Source: Candidatus Yanofskybacteria bacterium CG10_big_fil_rev_8_21_14_0_10_36_16
GTDB taxonomy: Bacteria > Patescibacteria > Paceibacteria > 2-02-FULL-40-12 > IGHO2-01-FULL-4-A
Assembly: GCA_002794035.1 (NCBI GenBank)
Contig: PCXQ01000006.1
Location: 1-22,971 of the forward strand
Direction: 5' to 3'
DNA: 22,971 nt
Position 1 is the first letter of the stretch. Each line of letters begins with the position of its first letter. Positions 14,339 to 21,262 of the stretch are shown one piece after another. The notes beneath the pieces are model-generated. The model worked only from the letters and a program-made list of their open reading frames with translations, was not told the origin of the DNA and ran no database searches. The position numbers and the translations under genes were made by a program.

Positions 14339-15214
14339 ATGCATTGGACCAACGAAAACAACGACAACAATAATCTTAACAACAACGGTAAAGAAAACTA
14401 TTTAAAAGAAATAGTTGAGGAATTAAGGGGTATCAAAGAGGTGTTGAAAGAAACCCCCAGAATTTCAACATCTGCACAGCCCGCTATAGGCAACTGGTTT
14501 GTCTCAGCAATTGGCAGTATAAAATCATTGTTCAAAAAAGGAAACTCTTATGCTTTACCAGCTTCCATAATTATTGCTGCCTTGCTTATTATAGGAGCAA
14601 TATTTATGACAAAAAACGATGTAGGAAACACAGACAACAAAGTAGTTGCAGGAGCTAAAATTACCGATAATGTAGCAAAAGTTACAAATGATGATCATAT
14701 TAGAGGAGATAAAAAAGCAAAAGTCGTTGTTGTTGAATACTCAGATCTTGAATGTCCCTTCTGTCAAAGATTCCACACAACCATGCAAGAAGCCCTGCAA
14801 GACTATGGCAATGATGTTGCTTGGGTTTATAGACACTTCCCTTTAGAATCAATCCATCCAAGAGCTTTTCCTCAGGCAGTAGCCAGTGAGTGTGTAGCAG
14901 AACTCGGTGGCAATGATAAATTTTGGCAATTTATTGATGTAATATTTGCTTCAGACCAAAAGAACAGCGACCAACAACTCGGACAAATGGCCCAAAACAT
15001 TGGTATCAACCGCTCTAAATTTGACACATGTCTTAAAAGTGGCAAATATGACAAATTAATAAACGAGCAGACACAAAATGCACAAGCAGCAGGCGGTAAT
15101 GGCACCCCATACAGCGTAGTTATTGGACCAGATGGCAGCACTTATGCAATAAACGGAGCTCAGCCATTAGCAACAGTAAAGTCAACAATAGATCAGGCAC
15201 TAAATAGTAAATAA
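14339..15214 (+). CDS. Membrane-anchored DsbA-family thiol oxidoreductase
   Basis: This is a 291-residue protein. An Asn-rich and charged cytoplasmic N-terminus (~1-68) precedes one TM helix (ALPASIIIAALLIIGAIFM, 72-90). The outer thioredoxin-like domain begins near 117 with DDHIRGDKKAKVVVVEYSDLECPFCQRFH. The redox motif is CPFC (139-142) and the cis-Pro is P257 in NGTPYSV. YRHFPLESIHPRAF is a DsbA-family feature. It probably introduces or isomerises disulfides in exported proteins; the eight-cysteine protein at 9713 is a plausible client. Two extra Cys (185, 231) lie in the helical insert. It is followed by a strong terminator. Confidence 0.93.
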   Translation: MHWTNENNDNNNLNNNGKENYLKEIVEELRGIKEVLKETPRISTSAQPAIGNWFVSAIGSIKSLFKKGNSYALPASIIIAALLIIGAIFMTKNDVGNTDNKVVAGAKITDNVAKVTNDDHIRGDKKAKVVVVEYSDLECPFCQRFHTTMQEALQDYGNDVAWVYRHFPLESIHPRAFPQAVASECVAELGGNDKFWQFIDVIFASDQKNSDQQLGQMAQNIGINRSKFDTCLKSGKYDKLINEQTQNAQAAGGNGTPYSVVIGPDGSTYAINGAQPLATVKSTIDQALNSK

Positions 15215-15239
15215 AATTTTATATACAACATTCGACAAC

Positions 15240-15267
15240 AAAAATCCTGCTAAGCAGGATTTTTGTT
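15240..15267 (+). terminator. Intrinsic terminator after the DsbA-like gene
   Basis: An 11-bp perfect stem (15240-15250 with 15254-15264) around a TAA loop, with a T-rich run from 15260 to 15269. Confidence 0.85.
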
Positions 15268-15268
15268 T

Positions 15269-15274
15269 TATAAT
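15269..15274 (+). promoter_or_regulatory. Consensus -10 box for truB
   Basis: TATAAT directly follows the terminator T tract. Transcription would start near 15281 and include the hairpin at 15292-15319 in the leader. No clear -35. Confidence 0.4.
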
Positions 15275-15291
15275 ATTTATGTTTAAGTGCC

Positions 15292-15319
15292 CCCAGCCCT
15301 TGGTATTCCAAGGGCTGGG
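15292..15319 (+). other. GC-rich hairpin in the truB leader
   Basis: A perfect 12-bp stem (15292-15303 with 15308-15319) with a TATT loop, followed by TTTATAT. An outer pair TTTAAG (15282-15287) / CTTAAA (15328-15333) encloses it. It is 21 nt before the truB ATG. It may be a REP-like dispersed palindrome, an attenuator, or translational control. Confidence 0.5.
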
Positions 15320-15340
15320 TTTATATGCTTAAATATTCAT

Positions 15341-16015
15341 ATGAATCGCATTATTGCTATCAATAAACCAAAAGGACCAACTTCAAATGATGTAATACAG
15401 GTCTTAAAAGGCAAAGTTGGCTCAAATAAAATAGGCCATGCAGGAACATTGGATCCGCTTGCAAGCGGTGTTTTAGTTGTGGGGATAGGAAGAGAAGCAA
15501 CAAAAGTGCTTGGAAAAATAACAAAAGGCGATAAAGAATATATTGCAAAAATAAAACTAGGTGAAACAAGCACAACAGATGACGCGGAAGGAGAAAAAAC
15601 AACTATATACAAAAATTCTGTAGGACCTGAAAAAGATGAGATAAAAAAAATTGTTAAAGAATTTATTGGCGATATAAAACAGGTTCCTCCTATTTACAGT
15701 GCTGTTAAAGTTAAAGGCAAGGAAGCATACAAATATGCCAGAAAAGGAGAAGAAATTGAATTGCAACCCAGAAAAGCAGAAATAGACTCCATAGAGATAC
15801 TGAATTACCAGTGGCCGTATCTTGATTTAAAAGTTGCCACAGGACCGGGCGTCTATATTCGTTCTCTTGCCAGAGATATTGGAAAGAAACTGGGCACAGG
15901 AGCTTATCTTGCAGAACTTGAACGCACTAGGGTCGGAGAGTACACCAAAGACAAATCTATTTCAATTGAGAAAGCTTCAAAACTTCTAGAAGACCTCCAA
16001 AAAGAATATCTTTAA
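15341..16015 (+). CDS. truB: tRNA pseudouridine(55) synthase TruB
   Basis: TruB converts U55 of the tRNA T-arm to pseudouridine. The ATG at 15341 gives 224 residues starting MNRIIAINKPKGPTSNDVI, the canonical N-terminus. The GTG at 15287 would be inside the hairpin element. The catalytic Asp is D38 in HAGTLDPLASGVL. PPIYSAVKVKGKEAYKYAR and GPGVYIRSLARDIGKKLGTGAYLAELERTRVGEY are the other conserved blocks. The protein lacks the C-terminal PUA-like extension of E. coli TruB (about 314 residues), as in other short versions. Monocistronic, between its own promoter and a terminator. Confidence 0.95.
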   Translation: MNRIIAINKPKGPTSNDVIQVLKGKVGSNKIGHAGTLDPLASGVLVVGIGREATKVLGKITKGDKEYIAKIKLGETSTTDDAEGEKTTIYKNSVGPEKDEIKKIVKEFIGDIKQVPPIYSAVKVKGKEAYKYARKGEEIELQPRKAEIDSIEILNYQWPYLDLKVATGPGVYIRSLARDIGKKLGTGAYLAELERTRVGEYTKDKSISIEKASKLLEDLQKEYL

Positions 16016-16035
16016 AGAGGTAAGTTAATAAAACC

Positions 16036-16057
16036 ACCCCGCCTTGGCGGGGTTTTT
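16036..16057. terminator. Bidirectional intrinsic terminator
   Basis: ACCCCGC (16036-16042) pairs with GCGGGGT (16047-16053), followed by TTTTATT on the plus strand and TTTTATT after GGTGG on the minus strand. It separates convergent truB and the IDO-like gene. Confidence 0.8.
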
Positions 16058-16058
16058 A

Positions 16059-17261
16059 TTAACCAAAAATAATATGGCTCATTGTTTGTTCGTGGATCTT
16101 GTCTAGCCAAGGCAAAGGCGTTGTACCAGTGCCATGGCTTTCTCCTCCGGATTGAGATTTAATAAATTCTAAAACAAGACGATTGTGTTCTTCTTCCCAT
16201 TGTCCAACTTGCAAAACTAAAGCATTATAAGCTCCCAAAAGTCTTTTATTACCCTTTGCATTTAAAACAACTTCTCGAATACGGGATTTATTATCTGCCC
16301 ACTCAACAAATTTCCTAAAGCCCAAATGCATACATTGCCTCATTAAAGGATAATAAGAATCATTATGTCTTATTCCCAAAACAGCTTTTCTGAAATGCTC
16401 AAAAGGGCTCTGACCTCCTGTTTGACCCAAGTTTCTTTGAGGCCTATCTTCAAGTTCTTTTACTCCTTCAAAAACAACATTTTGAGGCATAGTATAAAAA
16501 AGACGTATTTTATTATAATACTCTTGGGGATCACAATTTTTTCTCATCAATTTTAAAACATCAATTACTTCAATGTTAGGATCCAAGGCTTTTTCTAAAC
16601 AATCTGCTATTGCTTCTTCATCGAGGTTGTCCTGATAACTCAAAATACAAGCCATAGCCAAATGATGAATTGAAGGACTAAAAACTGACTCAACATTATG
16701 ATGAATGGCCTCAAACCAATTCTCCGAAATACTGCCCGTAAAAGAAACGAGCATTTCCGAATTGTCAGCCCTTAATTCCTCTGATGGATTTTTCTTTTTG
16801 AAATTAAAAAGGGTATAAAGACCGTAATTAAGAGCTGGCCTCATTCCAAGCAATTTTGTTGAATAAAAAATTGATATTGCAAGATTTCTTGGCAAACTAT
16901 ATACACTTTCGTCTTCTACTGATTTACCAATGCTTTCATAAGGACAACACTCCCTAAAATATGCGTGAGCAATCATTGTTGAAATTAAGGCAATGCGATT
17001 CAATACAACCTTTGGAATATCTTCAAACCAAAAATTTGCTTTAGGCATTCCATCAACTAATTCTTTCACATTTTTACTTGCTATTAAATTAGGCAACATA
17101 GAGGCACTCCAATCCAGCCACCTTAAAAATTCATTTAATCCAATATTTGCATTACTAGGAAAAACTTCCAACAATTTATCAGGCAAAAAACCCGTTGTTG
17201 TTGATACTCCGCACTCATTCATTATTTTAAATCCATGTATTTCAACTTCTTCTAAATTCAT
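16059..17261 (-). CDS. Indoleamine 2,3-dioxygenase-family heme protein (IDO-like)
   Basis: This 400-residue protein starts at ATG 17261, chosen because GAGGAGG lies 5 nt upstream; a TTG at 17279 is rejected. By eye, from memory of human IDO1, it aligns over its whole length: LPRNLAISIFYSTKLL (123-138) with LPRNIAVPYCQLSKKL, SCLEKAL with DCLEKALD (220-227), AGQSSVF with GGQSPFE (282-288), and GTGGTD with GTGTTP (377-382). The proximal heme His would be H359 (WEEEHNRLVLEFI). The carboxylate-binding Arg would be R253 (YYNKIRLFY). The distal Ser167 position appears to be His (187/188). IDO opens the indole ring of tryptophan; relatives such as PrnB do other heme chemistry. The substrate here is unknown. 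It is cytosolic and monocistronic. Confidence 0.8.
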   Translation of the reverse strand: MNLEEVEIHGFKIMNECGVSTTTGFLPDKLLEVFPSNANIGLNEFLRWLDWSASMLPNLIASKNVKELVDGMPKANFWFEDIPKVVLNRIALISTMIAHAYFRECCPYESIGKSVEDESVYSLPRNLAISIFYSTKLLGMRPALNYGLYTLFNFKKKNPSEELRADNSEMLVSFTGSISENWFEAIHHNVESVFSPSIHHLAMACILSYQDNLDEEAIADCLEKALDPNIEVIDVLKLMRKNCDPQEYYNKIRLFYTMPQNVVFEGVKELEDRPQRNLGQTGGQSPFEHFRKAVLGIRHNDSYYPLMRQCMHLGFRKFVEWADNKSRIREVVLNAKGNKRLLGAYNALVLQVGQWEEEHNRLVLEFIKSQSGGESHGTGTTPLPWLDKIHEQTMSHIIFG

Positions 17262-17266
17262 TGAAA

Positions 17267-17273
17267 CCTCCTC
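17267..17273 (-). promoter_or_regulatory. Shine-Dalgarno site of the IDO-like gene
   Basis: The minus strand reads GAGGAGG, 5 nt before ATG 17261. It fixes the start and contrasts with the SD-less plus-strand genes. Confidence 0.75.
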
Positions 17274-17298
17274 GTTCAATAGTTAAAAAACTTTAAAA

Positions 17299-17327
17299 AA
17301 AATAGCATTAAATTTTATAGTTGTCAA
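17299..17327 (-). promoter_or_regulatory. Promoter of the IDO-like gene, overlapping a divergent promoter
   Basis: On the minus strand, TTGACA (17327-17322), 17 nt, TATTTT (17304-17299). The -35 is a perfect consensus match. It overlaps base for base the -35 of the plus-strand promoter at 17321. Confidence 0.5.
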
Positions 17328-17350
17328 TTTTGGCATTTATGGGTTATTAT
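17321..17350 (+). promoter_or_regulatory. Promoter of the DUF167-nuclease-PCD operon, leaderless
   Basis: TTGTCA (17321-17326), 18 nt, TATTAT (17345-17350). The -10 ends 6 nt before ATG 17357. Confidence 0.5.
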
Positions 17351-17356
17351 TAATTA

Positions 17357-17581
17357 ATGCTAATTAAAGTAAGGGTTCTGCCAAAATCAAAACAAAATAA
17401 AGTTATCCAAAAATCAGAAGATGGTTTTATAATTGAAACAAAAGAAAAACCCGAACAGGGCTCGGCCAATACAAAAGTTAAGGAACTCTTAGCTTCGTTC
17501 TTAAAAATATCTGAAAATAATATAAGATTAATAAAAGGATCAAAAACAAGAAATAAAATATATAAAATTAATAAACAATAA
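17357..17581 (+). CDS. DUF167 (YggU-type) protein
   Basis: This is a 74-residue protein. KVRVLPKSKQNKV (4-16), KEKPEQGSANTKVKELLASFL and IRLIKGSKTRNKIYKI are the conserved DUF167 blocks, with the PEQGSAN turn typical of the family. Structures of homologs show a small alpha/beta fold; the function is unknown. First gene of a likely operon with the nuclease (9-nt gap) and the pterin dehydratase. Confidence 0.92.
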   Translation: MLIKVRVLPKSKQNKVIQKSEDGFIIETKEKPEQGSANTKVKELLASFLKISENNIRLIKGSKTRNKIYKINKQ

Positions 17582-17590
17582 CTCAAAAAA

Positions 17591-18373
17591 ATGAATACAA
17601 ACAAAATTCGTTTATCTCCAACATCGGGATTAAATTTATACAGAGATTGTCCGCGTTGTTTTTGGCTTGCCTATAACAAAAGTGTTCATCGCCCCCGAGG
17701 CATATTTCCATCATTACCGGGAGGCATGGACCTTGTCATAAAGGATTACTTTGACCAGTATAGAGGGACCAAAAATACAAAAGGACAAGCCCATTCGGCA
17801 AGTTCAGGCCAAGTCCATTCGGCAAGCTCAGGCCAAGCCAGTTTATTTGAAGAGACTAATTTACCACCAGAGCTGGAAGGCAAGGTTGAAGGCAAATTAA
17901 TGCCTGACCTTAAACTTATGAATGAGTGGCGCAACTGGAGAACCGGGCTTGTTTATAAAGATGATAAATTAAATGCCGAACTATTTGGCGCATTAGATGA
18001 TTGTATGATTACAGAGGACGGCAAATATTACATACCTCTTGATTATAAAACAAGGGGATCAGCACCGCGAGAAGGCGATAGTGAAAGATACTACCAAACA
18101 CAGCTTGATTCATATGGCTTGCTTTTAGAATCAAACGGATACCCCGTAGCAAATTTTGCATACCTTGTTTACTATTATCCTGAAGAAGTTAACCGAGGAG
18201 GAATTGTTAGTTTTAATGTTAAACCTGTTAAAATCATGATAGACCATGAAAGGGTCAGAAAATTGTTTGAAGATGCGGTTAATTTCTTACGCAACGATCC
18301 ATTACCTGAACACCATTCTCGTTCTGAATGCGAATTCTGCGTTTGGAATGAGAGAATGTTAGAATTTGATTAA
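17591..18373 (+). CDS. PD-(D/E)XK nuclease, Cas4/AddB-like with four-Cys cluster
   Basis: This is a 260-residue protein. The N-terminal LSPTSGLNLYRDCPRCFWL (8-26) gives C20 and C23, and the C-terminal CEFC gives C247 and C250. This is the spacing of the Fe-S cluster in Cas4 and AddB-type nucleases. Active-site candidates are D136/D137 (GALDD), D151 and K153 (PLDYKT) and Q171 (YYQTQLDSYGLLL). The family degrades or trims DNA ends. No CRISPR or cas gene is nearby, so it is a stand-alone repair-type nuclease by inference. Residues 65-83 are a repeat-derived insert in a probable loop. The stop lies 1 nt before the next ATG. Confidence 0.85.
   Translation: MNTNKIRLSPTSGLNLYRDCPRCFWLAYNKSVHRPRGIFPSLPGGMDLVIKDYFDQYRGTKNTKGQAHSASSGQVHSASSGQASLFEETNLPPELEGKVEGKLMPDLKLMNEWRNWRTGLVYKDDKLNAELFGALDDCMITEDGKYYIPLDYKTRGSAPREGDSERYYQTQLDSYGLLLESNGYPVANFAYLVYYYPEEVNRGGIVSFNVKPVKIMIDHERVRKLFEDAVNFLRNDPLPEHHSRSECEFCVWNERMLEFD
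17783..17839 (+). repeat. In-frame 24-nt tandem repeat inside the nuclease gene
   Basis: Two full units (17783-17806, 17807-17830) and a 9-nt partial unit (17831-17839). Each unit contains CATTCGGCAAG(T/C)TCAGG. The units are codon-aligned and encode GQ(A/V)HSASS twice. The core resembles the TTCGACAAGCTCAGG-type dispersed repeats of many environmental genomes. Confidence 0.75.
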
Positions 18374-18374
18374 A

Positions 18375-18719
18375 ATGAATAACTTATCATCAAAACATTG
18401 TGTTCCCTGTGAAGGCGGGGCCAAACCTCTTGAAGGAGAAGAATTGGCAGATTATTTAAAACAGGTTAAAGACTGGCAGGTTTTACCAATAGGCGAGGGG
18501 GAGGATGATAACAGAAAAATTTCTAAGGAATTTAAATTTAAAGAATTTAAAGAATCAATGATTTTTGTAAACAAAATAGCCAATATTGCAGAATCAGAAA
18601 GTCACCATCCAGATGTTCATATTTTTTATAACACTGTAAAAATAGAATTATGGACTCATGCCATTGGCGGATTATCTGAAAACGATTTTATACTTGCTTC
18701 AAAGATCGATAATATCTAA
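18375..18719 (+). CDS. 4a-hydroxytetrahydrobiopterin dehydratase (pterin carbinolamine dehydratase, PCD)
   Basis: This is a 114-residue protein, starting at ATG 18375 (a TTG at 18366 overlaps the upstream gene). The PCD signature is ESESHHPDVHIFYNTVKIELWTH, with active-site H77, H78 and H95 and the acidic residues before them. The N-terminal LEGEELADYLKQVKDWQVL also fits. It dehydrates the 4a-carbinolamine pterin released by aromatic amino acid hydroxylases; in bacteria without such enzymes it may act on molybdopterin or other pterins. CxxC (C9, C12) near the N-terminus is unusual. Last gene before a strong terminator. Confidence 0.92.
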   Translation: MNNLSSKHCVPCEGGAKPLEGEELADYLKQVKDWQVLPIGEGEDDNRKISKEFKFKEFKESMIFVNKIANIAESESHHPDVHIFYNTVKIELWTHAIGGLSENDFILASKIDNI

Positions 18720-18754
18720 AAATTTAATTTTAACAAACTAAAAACTAAACAACT

Positions 18755-18782
18755 AAAACAACCCGTCAATGGGTTGTTTTTT
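18755..18782 (+). terminator. Strong intrinsic terminator
   Basis: A 10-bp perfect stem (18755-18764 with 18771-18780), loop GTCAAT, T run 18777-18782. It ends the DUF167-nuclease-PCD transcript and its 3' arm merges into the next promoter. Confidence 0.9.
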
Positions 18783-18800
18783 ATTACTGTTTGTTATAAT
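18774..18800 (+). promoter_or_regulatory. Promoter of the ThiF-ligase-lyase-nitroreductase unit, leaderless
   Basis: Perfect TATAAT at 18795-18800 preceded by an extended TG (TGTTATAAT). TTGTTT at 18774-18779 is a weak -35 with 15-nt spacing. The -10 ends 6 nt before ATG 18807. Confidence 0.6.
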
Positions 18801-18806
18801 ACCCAT

Positions 18807-19826
18807 ATGATTGAGCCAACTATATATAACCAAAAACCCAAAACTCCACAAAACACCCAATGTGTTGACGCGTATGAAAGCGGGCTCAAGGAGCTGTTTT
18901 TTATTAAAAATCCCCGCTTTAAAAAAGAGATGCCCGAAGCAGAGGAAATCCTTAACAAATTTTTAAAAACAAACAAAATAAAGCCTGTGTGGATTTATTA
19001 CCCTTGGCGTAAAATAATTATAAAATCATTGCCGGAAAAATATTATTTTGAATTAAGAACTGCCCGCAACAAAAACGTAATTGAGAAAAAAGAACAAATA
19101 AATTATAGGAATCTAAAAGTAGGCATTGTGGGACTTTCGGTTGGCTCAGCCATAGTTCATGCCATAGTTACCAGCGGAGGACCTAAAAACTTGAAAATAG
19201 CCGACTTTGACACACTTGAAGTTTCAAACCTTAACAGAATAAAAGCAAAGCTTACTGACTTTGGACAAAACAAAACACACATTGCCGCACATGAGGTATG
19301 GGAGCTTGACCCTTTCGCTAAGCTTGCCCTATGGGACCAAGGAATAAACAATAAAAACATAAATCAATTTTTATTAAAGCCAAAACTGGATGTCTTTATA
19401 GATGAAATGGACAGTTTGGATCTAAAAATTAAAGCCCGCAAAATATGCCAAAAAAATAAAATCCCCGTACTGATGGCCACAGATAATGGAGATGGGGTAA
19501 TCTTAGATGTTGAACGTTTTGACATCGAACCAAACAGAAAATTATTTCACGGCCTTGCAAGTGATATAGAAAATGAAAATGTGTCTAATTTAGATTTTAA
19601 AAGATGGGTGAATATAGCAACAAAAATTGTGGGCCCAAGTTATCTCACAAAATCAATGAAAAATTCCCTAAAAGAAATAGGCAAAACAATTGCGGCGGTC
19701 CCGCAATTGGGAACATCAGCGCTTATGGCAGGATCAGCAATATCTTACGCATTAAGAATGATAGCAAGTAAAAAAAATCTTAAGTCAGGAAGATATATTA
19801 TTAGCTTAGAAAAAAACATCAAATGA
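18807..19826 (+). CDS. ThiF/E1-like adenylating protein (Rv1355c-type N-terminal half)
   Basis: This is a 339-residue protein. The ATG at 18807 lies 6 nt after a perfect -10; a TTG at 18774 would be inside the promoter. A leader domain (KPVWIYYPWRKIIIKSLPEKYYFELRTARNKN) precedes the Rossmann fold with VGIVGLSVGS (105-114), ADFDTLEVSNLNR (132-144), then LDVFIDEMDSLDLKIKARK and DVERFDIEPNRKLFHGL. These blocks match the ThiF half of Rv1355c-family proteins as I remember them. E1-like proteins adenylate a carboxylate using ATP-Mg. No Zn-binding CxxC pairs or obvious catalytic Cys are seen, so acyl-adenylate transfer to a small molecule is likelier than ubiquitin-like transfer. First gene of the unit; its stop overlaps the ligase start by 4 nt. 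Confidence 0.85.
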   Translation: MIEPTIYNQKPKTPQNTQCVDAYESGLKELFFIKNPRFKKEMPEAEEILNKFLKTNKIKPVWIYYPWRKIIIKSLPEKYYFELRTARNKNVIEKKEQINYRNLKVGIVGLSVGSAIVHAIVTSGGPKNLKIADFDTLEVSNLNRIKAKLTDFGQNKTHIAAHEVWELDPFAKLALWDQGINNKNINQFLLKPKLDVFIDEMDSLDLKIKARKICQKNKIPVLMATDNGDGVILDVERFDIEPNRKLFHGLASDIENENVSNLDFKRWVNIATKIVGPSYLTKSMKNSLKEIGKTIAAVPQLGTSALMAGSAISYALRMIASKKNLKSGRYIISLEKNIK

Positions 19827-21262
19827 CTCCTCTTCAACTAAAAATATTTAAAAATGCGTCCAAAACGGTTCCAGCTTATCGCAATTTTTTGCACAAAAAC
19901 AAAGTAAATCCAAATAAAATAAAAACATTAGAAGATTTTTCTACATTGCCAATTACAAATAAGAAAAATTATATATACAATTATAAACTTAAGGATCTTT
20001 TCCCAAACAGCATCATTCCCCCAATGTCATATGCAAGCTCAGGATCATCAGGTAAACCCACTTTTTGGTTCAGATCAGATATTCAAGAGCTTTCCGGTGC
20101 GGAACTACACGAAACAATATTTAAAAATATATTTAAAATAAACAAAAAAGAAGAAACATTGGTCATAATTTGTTTCGCCATGGGCGTTTGGATAGCAGGG
20201 AATTACACACTTGCCATATGCAGAGAACTAGCTAGAAAGGGATACCGAATAACTGTTGCTACACCCGGAGTAGATAAAAATGATATTTTTTCAACTCTTT
20301 CCCAATTAACACCTCATTTTAAAAACATCATACTAGCTGGCTATCCTCCTTTTCTAATGGACATAGTAAGCGAAGCCAAAACCAGGGGAATCAACCTAAA
20401 CCAAAACATAAAAACAATAACTGCGGGCGATAAATTTTCTGAAAAATGGCGAAGTGATTATTTAAACAATCTGGGAATTCAAAACAATAATAGCTCCATC
20501 ATAAGCATATATGGTTCGGCTGATGCAGGAGCTATGGCTCATGAAACTCCTTTGACTATTTTCGTTAGAAGAGCTTCATTACAAAACAAAGACCTTTATA
20601 AAAAATTATTTGGTGAAACCAAAATTGACCAAGAACACCAGCCTTCAATAGTGCAATACAACCCCGACAAAATATTTTTTGAGAAATCCCGTGAAGAACT
20701 TGTTTTGACAACAAACTCTTCAGCGCCTTTAATACGATACAACTTGTGTGACACAGGTGAAATAATTACCCATGCTGAAATGGGAGAAATAATAAAAGAA
20801 GCAGGGCTAACAAAACAAACCAAGTCTTATTTTAACAAATGGCGTTTCCCTTTTCTTGTTTTAAAAGGCAGAACAGATGTATCAACTACATTCTATGCTA
20901 TAAACATATACCCGGAACATTTTATTAAATCCTTAAGCAGAAAAGAAATATCAAACAAATTAACCGGCAATTTTAATGCTTACAGCAAAACACACAACAA
21001 AAGCAAAGACCAAAAACTATACCTTGAACTGGAACTTGCAAAAGGAGTTAACGCCACACCCAATTTTAAAAACCAATGTGCAATAGTGCTACACAACAAC
21101 CTAAAAGAAGTGAACATAGAATTTAGAAAACTTGATGAAGCAATAGGCAAAAAAACCATGCCTGAAATAATTTTAAAAAAATTCGGAGATCACGGAGACC
21201 CAGCACACAAAGGACCTTCACTAACTTCAACAAAAGGCAAAAAACCAAAAATAATAAAATGA
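19823..21262 (+). CDS. PaaK/CapK-like adenylate-forming ligase
   Basis: This is a 479-residue protein. The N-terminal part is typical of the phenylacetate-CoA ligase family (PAYRNFLHKNKVNPNKI, then DFSTLPITNKKNY). The ATP loop is YASSGSSGKPTFWF (70-83). YGSADAGAM (230-238) replaces the usual YGxTE. RYNLCDTGEII (305-315) supplies D310, and VLKGRTDVSTTFYAINIYPEHF (346-367) is the hinge. The C-terminal subdomain ends in a basic tail (KGKKPKIIK). It should activate a carboxylic acid as acyl-AMP, then pass it to CoA or another acceptor. The neighbouring lyase makes an aryl-acrylate a natural candidate substrate, by inference. It overlaps both neighbours by 4 nt. Confidence 0.85.
   Translation: MTPLQLKIFKNASKTVPAYRNFLHKNKVNPNKIKTLEDFSTLPITNKKNYIYNYKLKDLFPNSIIPPMSYASSGSSGKPTFWFRSDIQELSGAELHETIFKNIFKINKKEETLVIICFAMGVWIAGNYTLAICRELARKGYRITVATPGVDKNDIFSTLSQLTPHFKNIILAGYPPFLMDIVSEAKTRGINLNQNIKTITAGDKFSEKWRSDYLNNLGIQNNNSSIISIYGSADAGAMAHETPLTIFVRRASLQNKDLYKKLFGETKIDQEHQPSIVQYNPDKIFFEKSREELVLTTNSSAPLIRYNLCDTGEIITHAEMGEIIKEAGLTKQTKSYFNKWRFPFLVLKGRTDVSTTFYAINIYPEHFIKSLSRKEISNKLTGNFNAYSKTHNKSKDQKLYLELELAKGVNATPNFKNQCAIVLHNNLKEVNIEFRKLDEAIGKKTMPEIILKKFGDHGDPAHKGPSLTSTKGKKPKIIK

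Noticed and set aside
15287..15340. GTG start extending TruB by 18 residues
   Set aside because: The extension encodes the hairpin element and the canonical TruB N-terminus begins at 15341.
17783..17839. Tandem 24-nt repeats as a possible CRISPR array
   Set aside because: Units are directly adjacent with no spacers, in frame in a gene, and there are no cas genes.
17591..18373. Nuclease as Cas4 of a CRISPR system
   Set aside because: Four-Cys PD-(D/E)XK layout fits Cas4 but also stand-alone nucleases; no array, Cas1 or Cas2 is in the window.
18774..18806. TTG start extending the ThiF protein by 11 residues
   Set aside because: The extension covers the terminator T run and the perfect TATAAT box.
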